A stretch of DNA of 64,000 nucleotides from Levilactobacillus brevis ATCC 14869 = DSM 20054 (GCF_001433855.1 NZ_AZCP01000004.1:208894-272893); one strand, 5' to 3'. Shown: positions 42,976 to 52,388, numbered from the stretch's first letter. Numbers and translations: made by a program. The notes: generated by a model not told the origin, from the letters alone.

Positions 42976-45024
42976 TTAAATTTGACGTCGATACCAGTAG
43001 AAACGATCGACAATCAGCAGGCCACTGAGCCACATACCACCGAATAACAACCAGAATTTACCATTTGATAAGACGGGGGCCACGCTTTGTTGTTGAACAC
43101 GGAACTGAAGATACTGATTGGCGTGGCCGATGATTGCTTGGGGTAATAAACGATAGGTTGCTGGCGCGGTGACGAGTTTTAGTGGTTGGGTGCCACGATT
43201 AGTCACACTTAGCGTGTAATGTCCCGCCATTTGGGGTGGGAAGTTCCAAGTTAAACGTGGTCGTTGTCCCCGCGATTGCCAGACCACTTTACCGTGAGCA
43301 TCACGTAAGATTAACTGGCCCGTCAGTCGTCGCTGCCCCTGATTAATGATGATTTGATCGAAAGGAAGACTGGCAGTAAAGGGTTGTGTCAGTGTGTGAT
43401 GGGGGGCAACCGTCAATCGGTGATTTTGGTAATACCGTCCCTCATTTTGACTAACGACACTGACCGGTTCGCTGTTAGAATGCACCATCAAACCGGCGTT
43501 TTGCCACGCTGCAATGCCTAAGAGCACCGTGAAGGCAGCACCAACACCTAGGGGTAACCAGCGTGATCGTAATGAATAACGCAAGACATTTACCGGTTGA
43601 CGATAACCGGCGGCCGTACCAGCGAGTAGCAAGGGGAGTAGCGGGAGTGCATAGCGTTCTTCAGCCTCCCAGAAGATAATGTGAAAGCAGGCTAAGCCAA
43701 TGAAAGTTAAGCCCCCCAATAGATAGGTAGCGGTTAAATGACGCCGTCGAAGCTGCTGAATTCCCCAGCCTAGGTTGACCAAGAGGAGGGTTAGATAGGT
43801 GATTTGACACCAGCTGGCAAGAAACCAATCGCTGGTGGCCCGGTGCTGGCGATACCAGTTAGGCGCCCGATCAAAGGCGGGATTAACTTGAAAACTATCG
43901 AAGGTCCCATTGGCCAAAAAGAGCCGTGCCTTTTGATAGAGGTGGCCGCTAATGCCAGCTGGCCCTAACGTGTCCAGCCGGTGCGTTAGGGTGGTTTTAG
44001 CCCACGCTCGTTTGGCAGATTGTGTTGGCTGTTGGCGAATGTGCGTGACATCTGGCCGATTGTATTGCCCCGAATAGTCGGGATTCCAGCTCATGGCGAC
44101 CCAGCTAAGTGCCGGTAAGGCCTGGTCAGGGTTAAGGCGATAACCGTTGGCCCGCTGCCAATTGTGACTTAGTCCGTTGCCGGCAATTAAAGTTGCTAGC
44201 AAGATGAGGGTGAATAGGCACCGGGTGACGCTTTGATGAGGCGCCTGATTTGGTCGGAGCCACAGGGTAAGCAAGGTGGCAATCAATAGGACGACCAGAT
44301 TAGCTTTTAACAAGTAGGCGGCGACTAAAAAGAGACTGAGTAACAGACTACGGCCCACGATTTGTTGCCAGGTTTCAGCTTGCTGAAGCCGATAAAATGT
44401 CACGACGGCAAGCATGATTAAAGGCAAGACGTAGACATCACTGTAGGTATTGAGCGCATATGCATAGAGTGGAACGGCCGTGATGACGAGACTTAAGAAG
44501 AGATTGGCGCGGGCAGGATTATGTTGGCGCAAGACGTGCCACACAGCGACTAGACCACAGTCCAACCAGATAAACTGAATCAGATTAAGGGTTACGCCAG
44601 TTCCGAGATGCATGAGGGTACTTAATAGGAGCGTAAAGGTGACATTGTTGGGGTACGTATAGAAGTAGGCTGCCCAGTGATGGTTACCCTGTAGCAAATT
44701 CAAGGCCTGTTGGTGAACAAAGTACAGATCAGCTCGGGGAGCGGCCACCCATGCGGTGGCCACCCATAGTTGAATGAGCAACAATAGCACCCACAGCCCG
44801 CCGGTTACCCACCAGTCAAACCGTTTTGGTAAGCGATGAAGGTAGCGAAATAACAATCCGATGCCCCCTAAATACAGGCCACTGGCGATGATTAATGCGA
44901 GCGGTTTCAACCAATCATGATCTACGCGAATGGTGACTGGAAATAAGGCTAGTAACCAAGTTAGCAGTAACCCAAGGCTAATCAGCCCCCCTAAGCCAAC
45001 CGTTAATGTGTGTCGAATTTTCAT
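42976..45024 (-). CDS. Large polytopic membrane protein, probable GT-C-type glycosyltransferase
   Basis: A 682-residue protein with about eleven membrane helices in the first 500 residues, an extracytoplasmic beta-rich domain (about 530-650) and a last helix close to the C-terminus. The early loop APRADLYFVHQQALNLLQGN has the acidic dipeptide position typical of GT-C enzymes using polyprenyl-phosphate sugars. It lies 11 nt after a GtrB/DPM-like glycosyltransferase, so it probably attaches the lipid-linked sugar made by that enzyme to a surface polymer. Confidence 0.7.
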   Translation of the reverse strand: MKIRHTLTVGLGGLISLGLLLTWLLALFPVTIRVDHDWLKPLALIIASGLYLGGIGLLFRYLHRLPKRFDWWVTGGLWVLLLLIQLWVATAWVAAPRADLYFVHQQALNLLQGNHHWAAYFYTYPNNVTFTLLLSTLMHLGTGVTLNLIQFIWLDCGLVAVWHVLRQHNPARANLFLSLVITAVPLYAYALNTYSDVYVLPLIMLAVVTFYRLQQAETWQQIVGRSLLLSLFLVAAYLLKANLVVLLIATLLTLWLRPNQAPHQSVTRCLFTLILLATLIAGNGLSHNWQRANGYRLNPDQALPALSWVAMSWNPDYSGQYNRPDVTHIRQQPTQSAKRAWAKTTLTHRLDTLGPAGISGHLYQKARLFLANGTFDSFQVNPAFDRAPNWYRQHRATSDWFLASWCQITYLTLLLVNLGWGIQQLRRRHLTATYLLGGLTFIGLACFHIIFWEAEERYALPLLPLLLAGTAAGYRQPVNVLRYSLRSRWLPLGVGAAFTVLLGIAAWQNAGLMVHSNSEPVSVVSQNEGRYYQNHRLTVAPHHTLTQPFTASLPFDQIIINQGQRRLTGQLILRDAHGKVVWQSRGQRPRLTWNFPPQMAGHYTLSVTNRGTQPLKLVTAPATYRLLPQAIIGHANQYLQFRVQQQSVAPVLSNGKFWLLFGGMWLSGLLIVDRFYWYRRQI

Positions 45025-45035
45025 GAATAGACTCC

Positions 45036-46055
45036 TTAATAAATGTGGTGGTCTTCACTTGGACTTATCTTATCTGAATGCGATGAGGTAAATGCCGGTG
45101 AGTAGGTATCCGTCTGGATGATGAACCGCGGTCGGTGTTTAACTTCCGTAAACGTGCGACCAATATATTCACCGATCATGCTGATCGCAACCAGCTGGAA
45201 CCCTCCCAGAAGCCAGAGTGAGGCCATAATGGATGACCACCCGGTTACAACTGTCCCATAAAGGTGACTGATCAAGAACCAGAGTAACACGAACAGTGAT
45301 CCGCCACAAATGGTCAAACCAACGTATAGTACCGCGCGAATGGGCGCAATTGAAAATGAAAGAATGCCATCTAACGCAAAACGAAGCATCTTACGCAAGG
45401 GATATTTAGAGACACCAGCTTGACGAGGTTGGCGTTTGTAAAATAACTTCGTGGCAGGAAAGCCTAATTGCGGGATGAGCCCCCGAATAAAGGGCCGACT
45501 TTCTTGGCAACGCATGAGCTCGGTGACGACGCGATGAGTCAACAACCGAAAGTCAGAATGGTTGGGAATCAAGTTCACCCCTAGTTTTCCCATTAACCAG
45601 TAGAAGCTTTGGGCAGTGGTTCGTTTGAACCAAGTATCCGTGGAGCGGTCATTGCGGACGCCGTAGACGATGTCATAACCGTCTTGCGCTTGGGCAATCA
45701 TGGCTGGAATAATGGTTGGGTCATCTTGAAGATCAGCATCAATAGTGATAATGAGATCTGAATACTGATTGGCGACTTGCATGCCGGCCATCAGCGCTGC
45801 CTCCTGACCATAATTGCGACTGAACTGTAATCCGGTAAAGAGCGGATCTTGGTGGTGGAGCTGGGTGATGAGTGCCCAGGTCTGGTCTTGACTACCATCG
45901 TCCACAAATAGAAGTTTACTGTCAGTGGCGATTTGCTGATTGTCGATTAGGTGTTGAAGTAATGTTTGCAAGATAGGCGCGCTATTAGGCAACACCGGTT
46001 CTTCGTTGTAGCACGGCACAACGATTGTGAGCCGTGGTAGTTGATTGTTTTTCAT
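45036..46055 (-). CDS. GT2 family glycosyltransferase, GtrB/DPM1-like
   Basis: A 339-residue enzyme expected to load a sugar onto undecaprenyl phosphate. The GT-A domain shows TIVVPCYNEE, LLFVDDGSQDQT, ITIDADLQDDP and the QSFYWLMGKLGVN segment; two C-terminal membrane helices (about 235-305) are followed by SMIGEYIGRTFTEVKHRP, typical of the GtrB/ArnC group. The ATG behind GGGGAGGT is used; a 28-codon upstream extension lacks a ribosome site. First gene of the pair. Confidence 0.88.
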   Translation of the reverse strand: MKNNQLPRLTIVVPCYNEEPVLPNSAPILQTLLQHLIDNQQIATDSKLLFVDDGSQDQTWALITQLHHQDPLFTGLQFSRNYGQEAALMAGMQVANQYSDLIITIDADLQDDPTIIPAMIAQAQDGYDIVYGVRNDRSTDTWFKRTTAQSFYWLMGKLGVNLIPNHSDFRLLTHRVVTELMRCQESRPFIRGLIPQLGFPATKLFYKRQPRQAGVSKYPLRKMLRFALDGILSFSIAPIRAVLYVGLTICGGSLFVLLWFLISHLYGTVVTGWSSIMASLWLLGGFQLVAISMIGEYIGRTFTEVKHRPRFIIQTDTYSPAFTSSHSDKISPSEDHHIY

Positions 46056-46540
46056 GATAACGACCTCCCCATAAGTAGAGCATCCTGAAATTCCCCTAAC
46101 TATTATCATAGGCCGATCTAACAGATGTGCATAAATCATGTATCAAACTTAAGGGATTCTTTCGGGAGATTAACTTTGCTTGATCTAACGGCTCTTTTTA
46201 TGTCATTAAGATCCAGTTATTAGTCGGTTTGAGCAATTCTCATCAATGAAATGGGTCACCTGTATCACAAGGCCAAAGGGACTAGCTGATGAACTTTTAG
46301 ACCGCCGTAAGATGTTAGTTATTGTTGATTTAACAGGCATTCCATTATAAATATAACTGTAAAATCCGGTAACTGAACTGCAATCGCCTTGTTACTGAAT
46401 GCACACTTAAAAGGGCTATGGTAAGGAAGGTTTATGAAGCGAGGTGAATCAAACCGGAGGATGAGACCGGTGCTGGGGCTAATCAGGGCATCGCAAGTGA
46501 GTAGGGGATCATCAATTTACGAAGAGGAAGTGCCAAACAG
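46056..46540. other. 485-bp divergent intergenic region
   Basis: It holds the promoters of the glycosyltransferase pair (minus) and the lysozyme unit (plus). TTGATT (46325-46330) and TATAAA (46346-46351) are only 15 bp apart. The last 110 nt before the lysozyme contain a short overlapping ORF (46434) and an ACCGG/CCGGT hairpin within GGTGAATC...GGGGCTAATC. Confidence 0.45.
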
Positions 46541-46574
46541 ATGTTGCATCAACAACAGTGGGCCAAACGATTAA
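46434..46574 (+). CDS. Possible 46-residue ORF overlapping the lysozyme start
   Basis: ATG at 46434 directly behind AAGGAAGG; it reads MKRGESNRRMRPVLGLIRAS and ends in TAA at 46572-46574, 31 nt inside the lysozyme gene in another frame. Basic and with no recognised family. The ribosome-site spacing (3 nt) is short. It may be a leader ORF that influences lysozyme translation, or a chance frame. Confidence 0.28.
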   Translation: MKRGESNRRMRPVLGLIRASQVSRGSSIYEEEVPNRCCINNSGPND

Positions 46575-47890
46575 CCCAAGCAGTGGTTGCCGCAAGTGCG
46601 CTTATCGGTCTTGCGTGGGGTAGCCAGTCAGTGGTCCATGCAAGCACCCTTGCCATTCCAGATATTTCTGAATGGCAAGGTAAGTTAACGTCAAGTCAGG
46701 TAGCCAACTTGAAGAGTCAAGTTTCTTTTGTGATTAACCGGCGGCAGTACGGATCGTCGTACCAAGATTTATATGCGACTAATAATACGGCGCTTTACGT
46801 GAAATATGGGATTCCGTTTGGTGAATATGACTATGCACGCTTCACGAGTGCCGCCAGCGCTAAGGCGGAGGCCAAAGACTTTTACAATCGGTCTAATAAA
46901 AATGCGCAATTCTACGTTCTGGATTTTGAAGAAAATGACGTCACTTCAGGGACCACTAACGCCGCTGTTAAGGCGTGGTATGAGGAAATGAGTGCTTTAA
47001 CGAGTAAGAAGTTAATCTTCTATTCCTACCAATCATTTGCGACAAGTTATGCCAATACGGCGCGCCAGAACTTTGATGCGCAGTGGATTGCGAACTATTC
47101 TACGACGCCCACCATTTCCTATGCGCTTTGGCAATATACAGATAATAACTATCTATCAGCATTAGGTGAGTATACGGATAATAGTCAAGCAGTGACGTCA
47201 GTTCATCCTATTTCTTGGTGGACGGACAGTGTGACAACGGCATTATCACACGTCACTTACGCATATAGTAGTTATAAGGCTGGACAACACATCTACCTAC
47301 ATAAAGGGGCAACTAAATATGTGGATGGTACAGCAATCTCGACTGCGGATCGGCAGAAATTTTATGCCATTTCCAAAGTGAAGAGTTTGACCCAATCTAA
47401 ATCAAAGCAGGCATTGTATATCAGTTCACTGGGCAAATGGGTTTTGTCACAGGATGCGACCGGCTTTTGGGTTGGTCAGCACGGCTCATATACGCTACGT
47501 CAAAAATTAAATATTTACTCGAACGCAGCATTGACGAAGAAAACAGGAAGTAGCTATGCTTCAGGCACCACTGTGGCAGGAACGGTCGTTAAGGCGCCAA
47601 GCGGTAAATCTTATCGTATCAAGACCAGTAAGGGGTATATTTCTGCTAACACGCAGTACTCGAATCATGCTTACTATGAATCTCTAGGCTCGGCGAAGAC
47701 CATTACAACCAAGAAAAAGGTGTATGAATATAGCAAATCAACATTCAAGCAAGCCAATCGGGCCTCGGCGGTGACTAAGGGAACCAAATTGACAGTTACG
47801 GCCGTTAAGAAACGATCGACAGGGTCTCGCTACTTTGTCTTGAGTAATGGCAAATATGTTACGGCTTTGCAAAGCTATGTTACCGAATAG
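46541..47890 (+). CDS. Secreted GH25 lysozyme (muramidase) with SH3-like C-terminal repeats
   Basis: A 449-residue secreted muramidase. Signal peptide of about 35 residues; GH25 barrel (about 37-220) with Asp41 in IPDISEWQG and the catalytic pair Asp128 and Glu130 in YVLDFEEND; YALWQYTDNN closes the domain. Residues 250-449 carry three SH3-like wall-binding stretches rich in Tyr, Ser and Lys. It hydrolyses the MurNAc-GlcNAc bond of peptidoglycan in wall turnover. The ribosome site AGAGGA is about 13 nt from the ATG. Followed after 12 nt by another secreted-protein gene. Confidence 0.9.
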   Translation: MLHQQQWAKRLTQAVVAASALIGLAWGSQSVVHASTLAIPDISEWQGKLTSSQVANLKSQVSFVINRRQYGSSYQDLYATNNTALYVKYGIPFGEYDYARFTSAASAKAEAKDFYNRSNKNAQFYVLDFEENDVTSGTTNAAVKAWYEEMSALTSKKLIFYSYQSFATSYANTARQNFDAQWIANYSTTPTISYALWQYTDNNYLSALGEYTDNSQAVTSVHPISWWTDSVTTALSHVTYAYSSYKAGQHIYLHKGATKYVDGTAISTADRQKFYAISKVKSLTQSKSKQALYISSLGKWVLSQDATGFWVGQHGSYTLRQKLNIYSNAALTKKTGSSYASGTTVAGTVVKAPSGKSYRIKTSKGYISANTQYSNHAYYESLGSAKTITTKKKVYEYSKSTFKQANRASAVTKGTKLTVTAVKKRSTGSRYFVLSNGKYVTALQSYVTE

Positions 47891-47902
47891 GGAGGTTAAA
47901 CC

Positions 47903-48544
47903 ATGCAACGAAAAACAAAAATCGTGACGGCAGTGACTGCCGCTCTAGCGGTGTTAACATTGGGATCGGGGACAATCTTACAGATTCATGCGGCTAACGA
48001 TGTCAGCTCAGTTGGGCAGACGGCTGCACCGACCACCGCGACGGCCGCTGGCACTAAATTGACGGCGACACGTGCCAGCGGTAATCAGCAGAATTATCGC
48101 GTGGCCTATACAGGACCCCGTGATCAATCAGCAACGTTTCAAAAGAAAACGTATGGGTCAACTAGTACCGCCGCTAGTCAGGTGGCCAACGTTGGTCACA
48201 CAAATGGTGCTACGGTTAAATTGAATAGTGCGACCACCGCAGTTGTTCAGGGTACCATGGGCCACACCTACGTGCACTGGAACAAGGGTGATTGGTCAGT
48301 CACGGCGGTTACGAGTAACGCGGATACGACTGGCACCCCGGCGCAATTTGCCAAGCAAGTCAATCGTCAATTGACGCGTGCGAGCTTACCGAGTCAGGCT
48401 AAAACTGGCGCGATTACGGTTTACAGTCAAGATGACGACGATCAGACGAATTCAGTGACGTGGCAACAGGGCAAACAGGTCTATCAGGTCAGTGGTACGA
48501 CGGCTGCGGCCACCGTTAAGGTTGCACAGAATGCGGATGACTAG
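47903..48544 (+). CDS. Secreted Ala/Thr-rich protein of unknown function
   Basis: A 213-residue exported protein: signal peptide (about 1-31, ending IHAAND), then a Thr/Ala-rich linker and a beta-rich domain (about 60-213) with VAYTGPRDQSATFQKKTYGS and TYVHWNKGDWSVTAVTS. No family recognised. The ribosome site GGGAGG and the 12-nt gap after the lysozyme show it belongs to that unit. It could be an envelope partner of the lysozyme. Confidence 0.68.
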   Translation: MQRKTKIVTAVTAALAVLTLGSGTILQIHAANDVSSVGQTAAPTTATAAGTKLTATRASGNQQNYRVAYTGPRDQSATFQKKTYGSTSTAASQVANVGHTNGATVKLNSATTAVVQGTMGHTYVHWNKGDWSVTAVTSNADTTGTPAQFAKQVNRQLTRASLPSQAKTGAITVYSQDDDDQTNSVTWQQGKQVYQVSGTTAAATVKVAQNADD

Positions 48545-48627
48545 TTGAGAGAATGCAGTTAAGCTAGGCGACTTAACTGAAATAGGTGTTCGTGATTATT
48601 TGCTGGTCACTTTTTGGCGGCAAGGCT

Positions 48628-48661
48628 GAGTCTGGGACAAAAGTCTCAGGCTCTTTGTGCG
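48628..48661 (+). repeat. 34-nt hairpin repeat, copy 1
   Basis: Identical to 59643-59676 at 30 of 34 positions; differences in the arms keep pairing through G:U. GAGTCTGGGAC/GTCTCAGGCTC hairpin followed by a short T-run. It serves as the terminator-like end of the lysozyme unit. Confidence 0.7.
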
Positions 48662-48744
48662 TTTCTGACTAGCTGACGTCGAAACGGGTACCAGCTAGTC
48701 GTCAGTTGTCCCACTCTTTTTTGTAATCCCCCCTAGTCAGAAAC
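48628..48744. other. Nested palindromic element downstream of the lysozyme unit
   Basis: Several inverted repeats overlap: TGGGACA (48632-48638) with TGTCCCA (48707-48713, followed by six T), CAGCTAGT/ACTAGCTG inside, and GTTTCTGACTAG (48661-48672) with CTAGTCAGAAAC (48733-48744). The whole element can fold in alternative ways and contains repeat copy 1. Confidence 0.55.
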
Positions 48745-48845
48745 AGTTGGGAGCCGTAAACTAAGACTTAGTGACTAATTCTTGAGTCGTGTTGGAAAAC
48801 CGATACTTATCAAGAGGAGAAAGTGATCAATTGGGAGGCGTCGCT

Positions 48846-50018
48846 GTGAAGAACTTGCGTCAACCAGAATCAGGCTTTTCCTGGTTCTATCAACGGTTTT
48901 TGAATAACCACATTACGATTCTGCTATTAAATATTTTTCTGTTATTGTTAGTGTTAAACGAACTAATGCAAAATGCGTGGCTTTTAGCCCCGGTCTGGCA
49001 ATTTATTGGGATCGCCATGCCGGCTGTCGTGGTGGCCGGTATTCTCTTCTATGTATTGGATCCTTTGGTACACTTGATGGAACGGCGGTTACATTTACGA
49101 CAGGGCCTCGCCATTGCGATCGCAATGATCGCAACCGCGGCAATTATTGTCATTATTTTTCTCAATCTGATTCCCTTTCTAACCAAGCAGACGACTGGGA
49201 TCATTTCAGCGTTACCGCAGTTTGCCAATGATATGCTGCATAACTTGAATCACTTGAATCAGCAGCATCACTGGCTATCGAACAAGAATTTGGCGGATAT
49301 TAATGAGCGTGTGTCAACGTATTTCTCTAAACGGGGGTTAAACTTGCTAACGGGAACGTTGAGTTCACTGGGTAATGTGGTCACCACAGTTAGTGACTGG
49401 ATTATTACGATTATCACGGCCCCGCTAGTCTTGTTCTTCATGTTAAAGGATGGAACGCGGTTTCCACATTACATCAGTCAAGTCGTACCAACCGCCTATC
49501 GCAGTCGATTCGTGGTCATGTTAGACCAGATGAATGTGAAGGTGAGTTCCTATGTGCGTGGTCAATTAACGGTTGCCTTATGTGTGTTGATTATCTTCAC
49601 AACTGGTTACTCAATTATTGGCCTACGGTATGCGCTGTTAATTGGTTTGCTAGCGGGACCATTGAATTTGATTCCGTACTTTGGTTCGGCGATCGCCTTA
49701 GTCCCAGCATTAATCATGGGGGTTGTGACCAGTCCATCGATGTTGTTGGGCGTTGTGATTGTTTATCTGATTGAATGGGTCTTAGAAACACAGGTCTTGT
49801 CACCGCTGATTATGGGAAATAGTCTGGCGATGCACCCGATTACCATTGTTTTTGTCCTGCTGGCTGGGGGCAAGATGTTCGGGTTAGTCGGGGTTATTTT
49901 CGGTGTACCCGGCTTTGCTGTTCTTAAGGTCTTAGCAACAACCGCTTTTCAGTGGTACCAAGAATATTCGGCACTGTATCCGGATGTTTTACCGCCGGAT
50001 AAGTTGTCTCAGCCTTAA
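48846..50018 (+). CDS. AI-2E-family permease
   Basis: A 390-residue membrane protein with about seven to eight helices of the AI-2E transporter/UPF0118 family. Recognisable blocks are FVMLDQMNVKVSSYVRGQLT, YALLIGLLAGPLNLIPYFGS and LAMHPITIVFVLLAGGKMFG. Members export small molecules or act as Na+/H+ antiporters; autoinducer-2 export is not proven for most. GTG at 48846, 7 nt behind GGAGGCG, is chosen; the frame is open further upstream. Confidence 0.85.
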   Translation: MKNLRQPESGFSWFYQRFLNNHITILLLNIFLLLLVLNELMQNAWLLAPVWQFIGIAMPAVVVAGILFYVLDPLVHLMERRLHLRQGLAIAIAMIATAAIIVIIFLNLIPFLTKQTTGIISALPQFANDMLHNLNHLNQQHHWLSNKNLADINERVSTYFSKRGLNLLTGTLSSLGNVVTTVSDWIITIITAPLVLFFMLKDGTRFPHYISQVVPTAYRSRFVVMLDQMNVKVSSYVRGQLTVALCVLIIFTTGYSIIGLRYALLIGLLAGPLNLIPYFGSAIALVPALIMGVVTSPSMLLGVVIVYLIEWVLETQVLSPLIMGNSLAMHPITIVFVLLAGGKMFGLVGVIFGVPGFAVLKVLATTAFQWYQEYSALYPDVLPPDKLSQP

Positions 50019-50045
50019 CGGTTTATTAAGCGAGTTCAAAAATTT

Positions 50046-50080
50046 AAAATGGCGCTACCCTTTGGGCGGCGCCATTTTTT
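50046..50080 (+). terminator. Intrinsic terminator after the AI-2E-family gene
   Basis: A perfect 10-bp AAAATGGCGC/GCGCCATTTT stem plus T-run. Confidence 0.88.
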
Positions 50081-50186
50081 ACGTTGATGGAGAAAAAGAC
50101 AAGTGGTCTGAAATGATGAACTTTAAGTTTACGACAAGCCGGGTTTGGCATAATCGTTTACATGTTATGAAATGGAGGCGACCCTA

Positions 50187-51662
50187 ATGAATTTTTTCAA
50201 ACGGGCCTGGTTAAATGTATGGGCGAAGAAAGGCCGATCAATTCTGTTGATTTTGGTCTCATCGGCCATCCTAATGTTTGTCTTGGCCGGTCTACTGATT
50301 CGTAGTGCAGCGGTTAAGGCTACCAATCAAGCCAAGGAAGAGGTTGGGGCAACGGTGACGCTGTCAGCCAATCGACAGGCGGCATTTAAGAAGATGCAAA
50401 GCAGTAGTTCGAGTAGCAAGTCTAGTCGGCCAAAGTTAACGTTGACGCCGGTGAAGTTGAGCGATGCGACAAAGATTGCCAAGCTCAGCAATATCAGTAG
50501 TTACAACGTTACGAGTAGTACCTCAGTTAACGCCTCATCCTATGATACGGTGTCGACCAGTAGTGGGATGGGTGGCAACAGTAGCAGTGGCGGTCCTGGT
50601 GGTGGCATGAAATCCTCGACCAGTTCAGGTGATACCCAGATCGATGGGGTCACGGCAACGAGCCTAACTAGCGACTTTAGTGATAGCCAAAGTAAGATTA
50701 CCAAGGGTCGTGGGATTACCACCGCCGATAAGGACACGAATCATGTAGTGATTGAAAAGGAATTAGCGAGTCAAAATGACTTATCCGTTGGTGATACGAT
50801 AACCGTTAAGAAAACTACGGGTAGCAAGTCTAAAGTGAAATTGAAGATTGTCGGTATTTATAAAGCAAGCGCTACTAGTTCTAGTAGCAGTCCAATGAGT
50901 ACGGATACGTCAAATACGATGTACACCTCTTACACGTTGGCCAATACTTTCAAAGGTAATAAGTACGCTGGGACGGCGGATTCTGTGACCTTTAATGTGA
51001 AGAATCCAGCGAAAGTCAGCAGTGTGAAAACAGCTGGCAAAAAGCTAATTAATACCAGTAAGTATGCCCTAAGTACGGATGACTCTAGCTATCAAACAGT
51101 CAAGGCCTCAATGGATAACGTGGAAAGCTTTGCCAATAAGATTGTTTGGTTAGTCGCGATTGCTGGAACGATTATCTTGGCCTTGATTGTCATCTTGATG
51201 ATCCGAGAACGTCGATTTGAAATCGGAGTGTTGCTGTCTCTTGGAGAAGCGCGCTGGAAGATTATCGCCCAATTCTTTACGGAAATGCTGATGGTGATTG
51301 TGATTGCCGTCGCGATTGCGGGCGCCGGTGGGAAGCTTGTCGGTGATCAATTAGGGTCGCAACTGGTTTCGCAAAGTACCACGACGACGCAGACGTCAAC
51401 CAGCAGTTCGACGGGACAACCCGGCGGTGGCGGTCAACCTGGCGGAAGCGGTAGTGGCATGAAGGGTGGCAACGGCGGCCCAGGTAACGTGGGACAATCT
51501 AGCAGCGCCACGAAGCAGGCCGATGCAGATCTCAATATCAGTGTCAGTGCGGTTGATTTGGCCGAACTGGGAGGTTTTGGCTTAGCCATTACATTCCTGT
51601 CAATTATGATCGCTTCGGGTGGTATTTTACGGCTAGAACCAAAGAAGGTACTTATTTCTTAA
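50187..51662 (+). CDS. MacB/FtsX-type ABC transporter permease with Ser/Gly-rich external loops
   Basis: A 491-residue permease: N-terminal helix (about 16-38), a large extracytoplasmic MacB-like domain (about 45-310), then three helices near 320-345, 370-395 and 460-480 around IRERRFEIGVLLSLGEARW. Two unusual low-complexity insertions are rich in Ser, Gly, Thr and Pro, in the external domain (about 75-165) and in the last loop (about 405-455). GGAGGCG ribosome site. It pairs with the ATPase 12 nt downstream; likely exports a peptide or lipid-like compound, or acts in envelope stress. Confidence 0.82.
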   Translation: MNFFKRAWLNVWAKKGRSILLILVSSAILMFVLAGLLIRSAAVKATNQAKEEVGATVTLSANRQAAFKKMQSSSSSSKSSRPKLTLTPVKLSDATKIAKLSNISSYNVTSSTSVNASSYDTVSTSSGMGGNSSSGGPGGGMKSSTSSGDTQIDGVTATSLTSDFSDSQSKITKGRGITTADKDTNHVVIEKELASQNDLSVGDTITVKKTTGSKSKVKLKIVGIYKASATSSSSSPMSTDTSNTMYTSYTLANTFKGNKYAGTADSVTFNVKNPAKVSSVKTAGKKLINTSKYALSTDDSSYQTVKASMDNVESFANKIVWLVAIAGTIILALIVILMIRERRFEIGVLLSLGEARWKIIAQFFTEMLMVIVIAVAIAGAGGKLVGDQLGSQLVSQSTTTTQTSTSSSTGQPGGGGQPGGSGSGMKGGNGGPGNVGQSSSATKQADADLNISVSAVDLAELGGFGLAITFLSIMIASGGILRLEPKKVLIS

Positions 51663-51674
51663 GGAGGCACGCAC

Positions 51675-52334
51675 ATGTTAAAAACTGAAGGTCTAGGCTA
51701 TTGGTATCAGGATAAAGACCAACCGTTATTTCAAGACATTAACTTAGAGTTTGATATCGGGCAGTCCTACGCCATTCTTGGTCATTCCGGAACCGGGAAA
51801 ACAACGTTTCTGTCGTTGATTGCCGGACTGGATAAACCCAAGGAAGGGGACATCTTGTTAGGAGATCGGTCTTTAAAAAAGATTGGCCTGACTAACTATC
51901 GGCGGAAAGATGTTTCGATTGTCTTTCAAGCCTATAACCTCTTTACCTACATGTCACCGTTAAATAATTTAATGACGGCGATGGCGATTACAGGCGCTAA
52001 ACATGCCGGTGACAAGGTTTACGCAAAGCAAATTTTAAATGACTTCGGTATTAGTGAAGAGTTAGCCTTGCGTAACGTGCAACACCTTTCCGGTGGGCAA
52101 CAGCAACGGGTCGCAATTGCTCGCACCATGGCATGTGACGCCCAGTTGGTGGTTGCTGACGAGCCAACTGGAAACCTAGACGAAGACAATACCAGAGACG
52201 TGATTGCCCAATTTCAAAAGATTGCCCATGAACAGCAAAAGTGTGTGATTATTGTAACCCACGAACCAGATGTGGCCGATCAATGTGATCACCAATTCCG
52301 TTTGGAAAATAAGCAGTTTACGCAATTGGCTTAG
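51675..52334 (+). CDS. ABC transporter ATPase (MacB/LolD type)
   Basis: A 219-residue ATPase: Walker A GHSGTGKTTFLS, signature [16 protein letters not shown], Walker B LVVADEPTGNLD, H-loop IVTHEPDVADQC. It lies 12 nt after the FtsX-type permease with AAGGAGG ribosome site, forming the usual two-gene mechanotransmission-type ABC system. A terminator follows. Confidence 0.92.
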   Translation: MLKTEGLGYWYQDKDQPLFQDINLEFDIGQSYAILGHSGTGKTTFLSLIAGLDKPKEGDILLGDRSLKKIGLTNYRRKDVSIVFQAYNLFTYMSPLNNLMTAMAITGAKHAGDKVYAKQILNDFGISEELALRNVQHLSGGQQQRVAIARTMACDAQLVVADEPTGNLDEDNTRDVIAQFQKIAHEQQKCVIIVTHEPDVADQCDHQFRLENKQFTQLA

Positions 52335-52344
52335 TTTATCGATA

Positions 52345-52388
52345 AAAAGGGTTAGTCTCCTTCAGCTCTGAGGGGACTAACCCTTTTG
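52345..52388 (+). terminator. Intrinsic terminator after the ABC pair
   Basis: A perfect 13-bp stem (52345-52357 with 52375-52387), T-run partly within the stem. Confidence 0.8.

Noticed and set aside
46434-46520. Firm call of a c-di-AMP (ydaO/yuaA) riboswitch before the lysozyme
   Set aside because: Only two short motifs resemble the class; the later AGCTAAC-type block and the surrounding stems are not seen.
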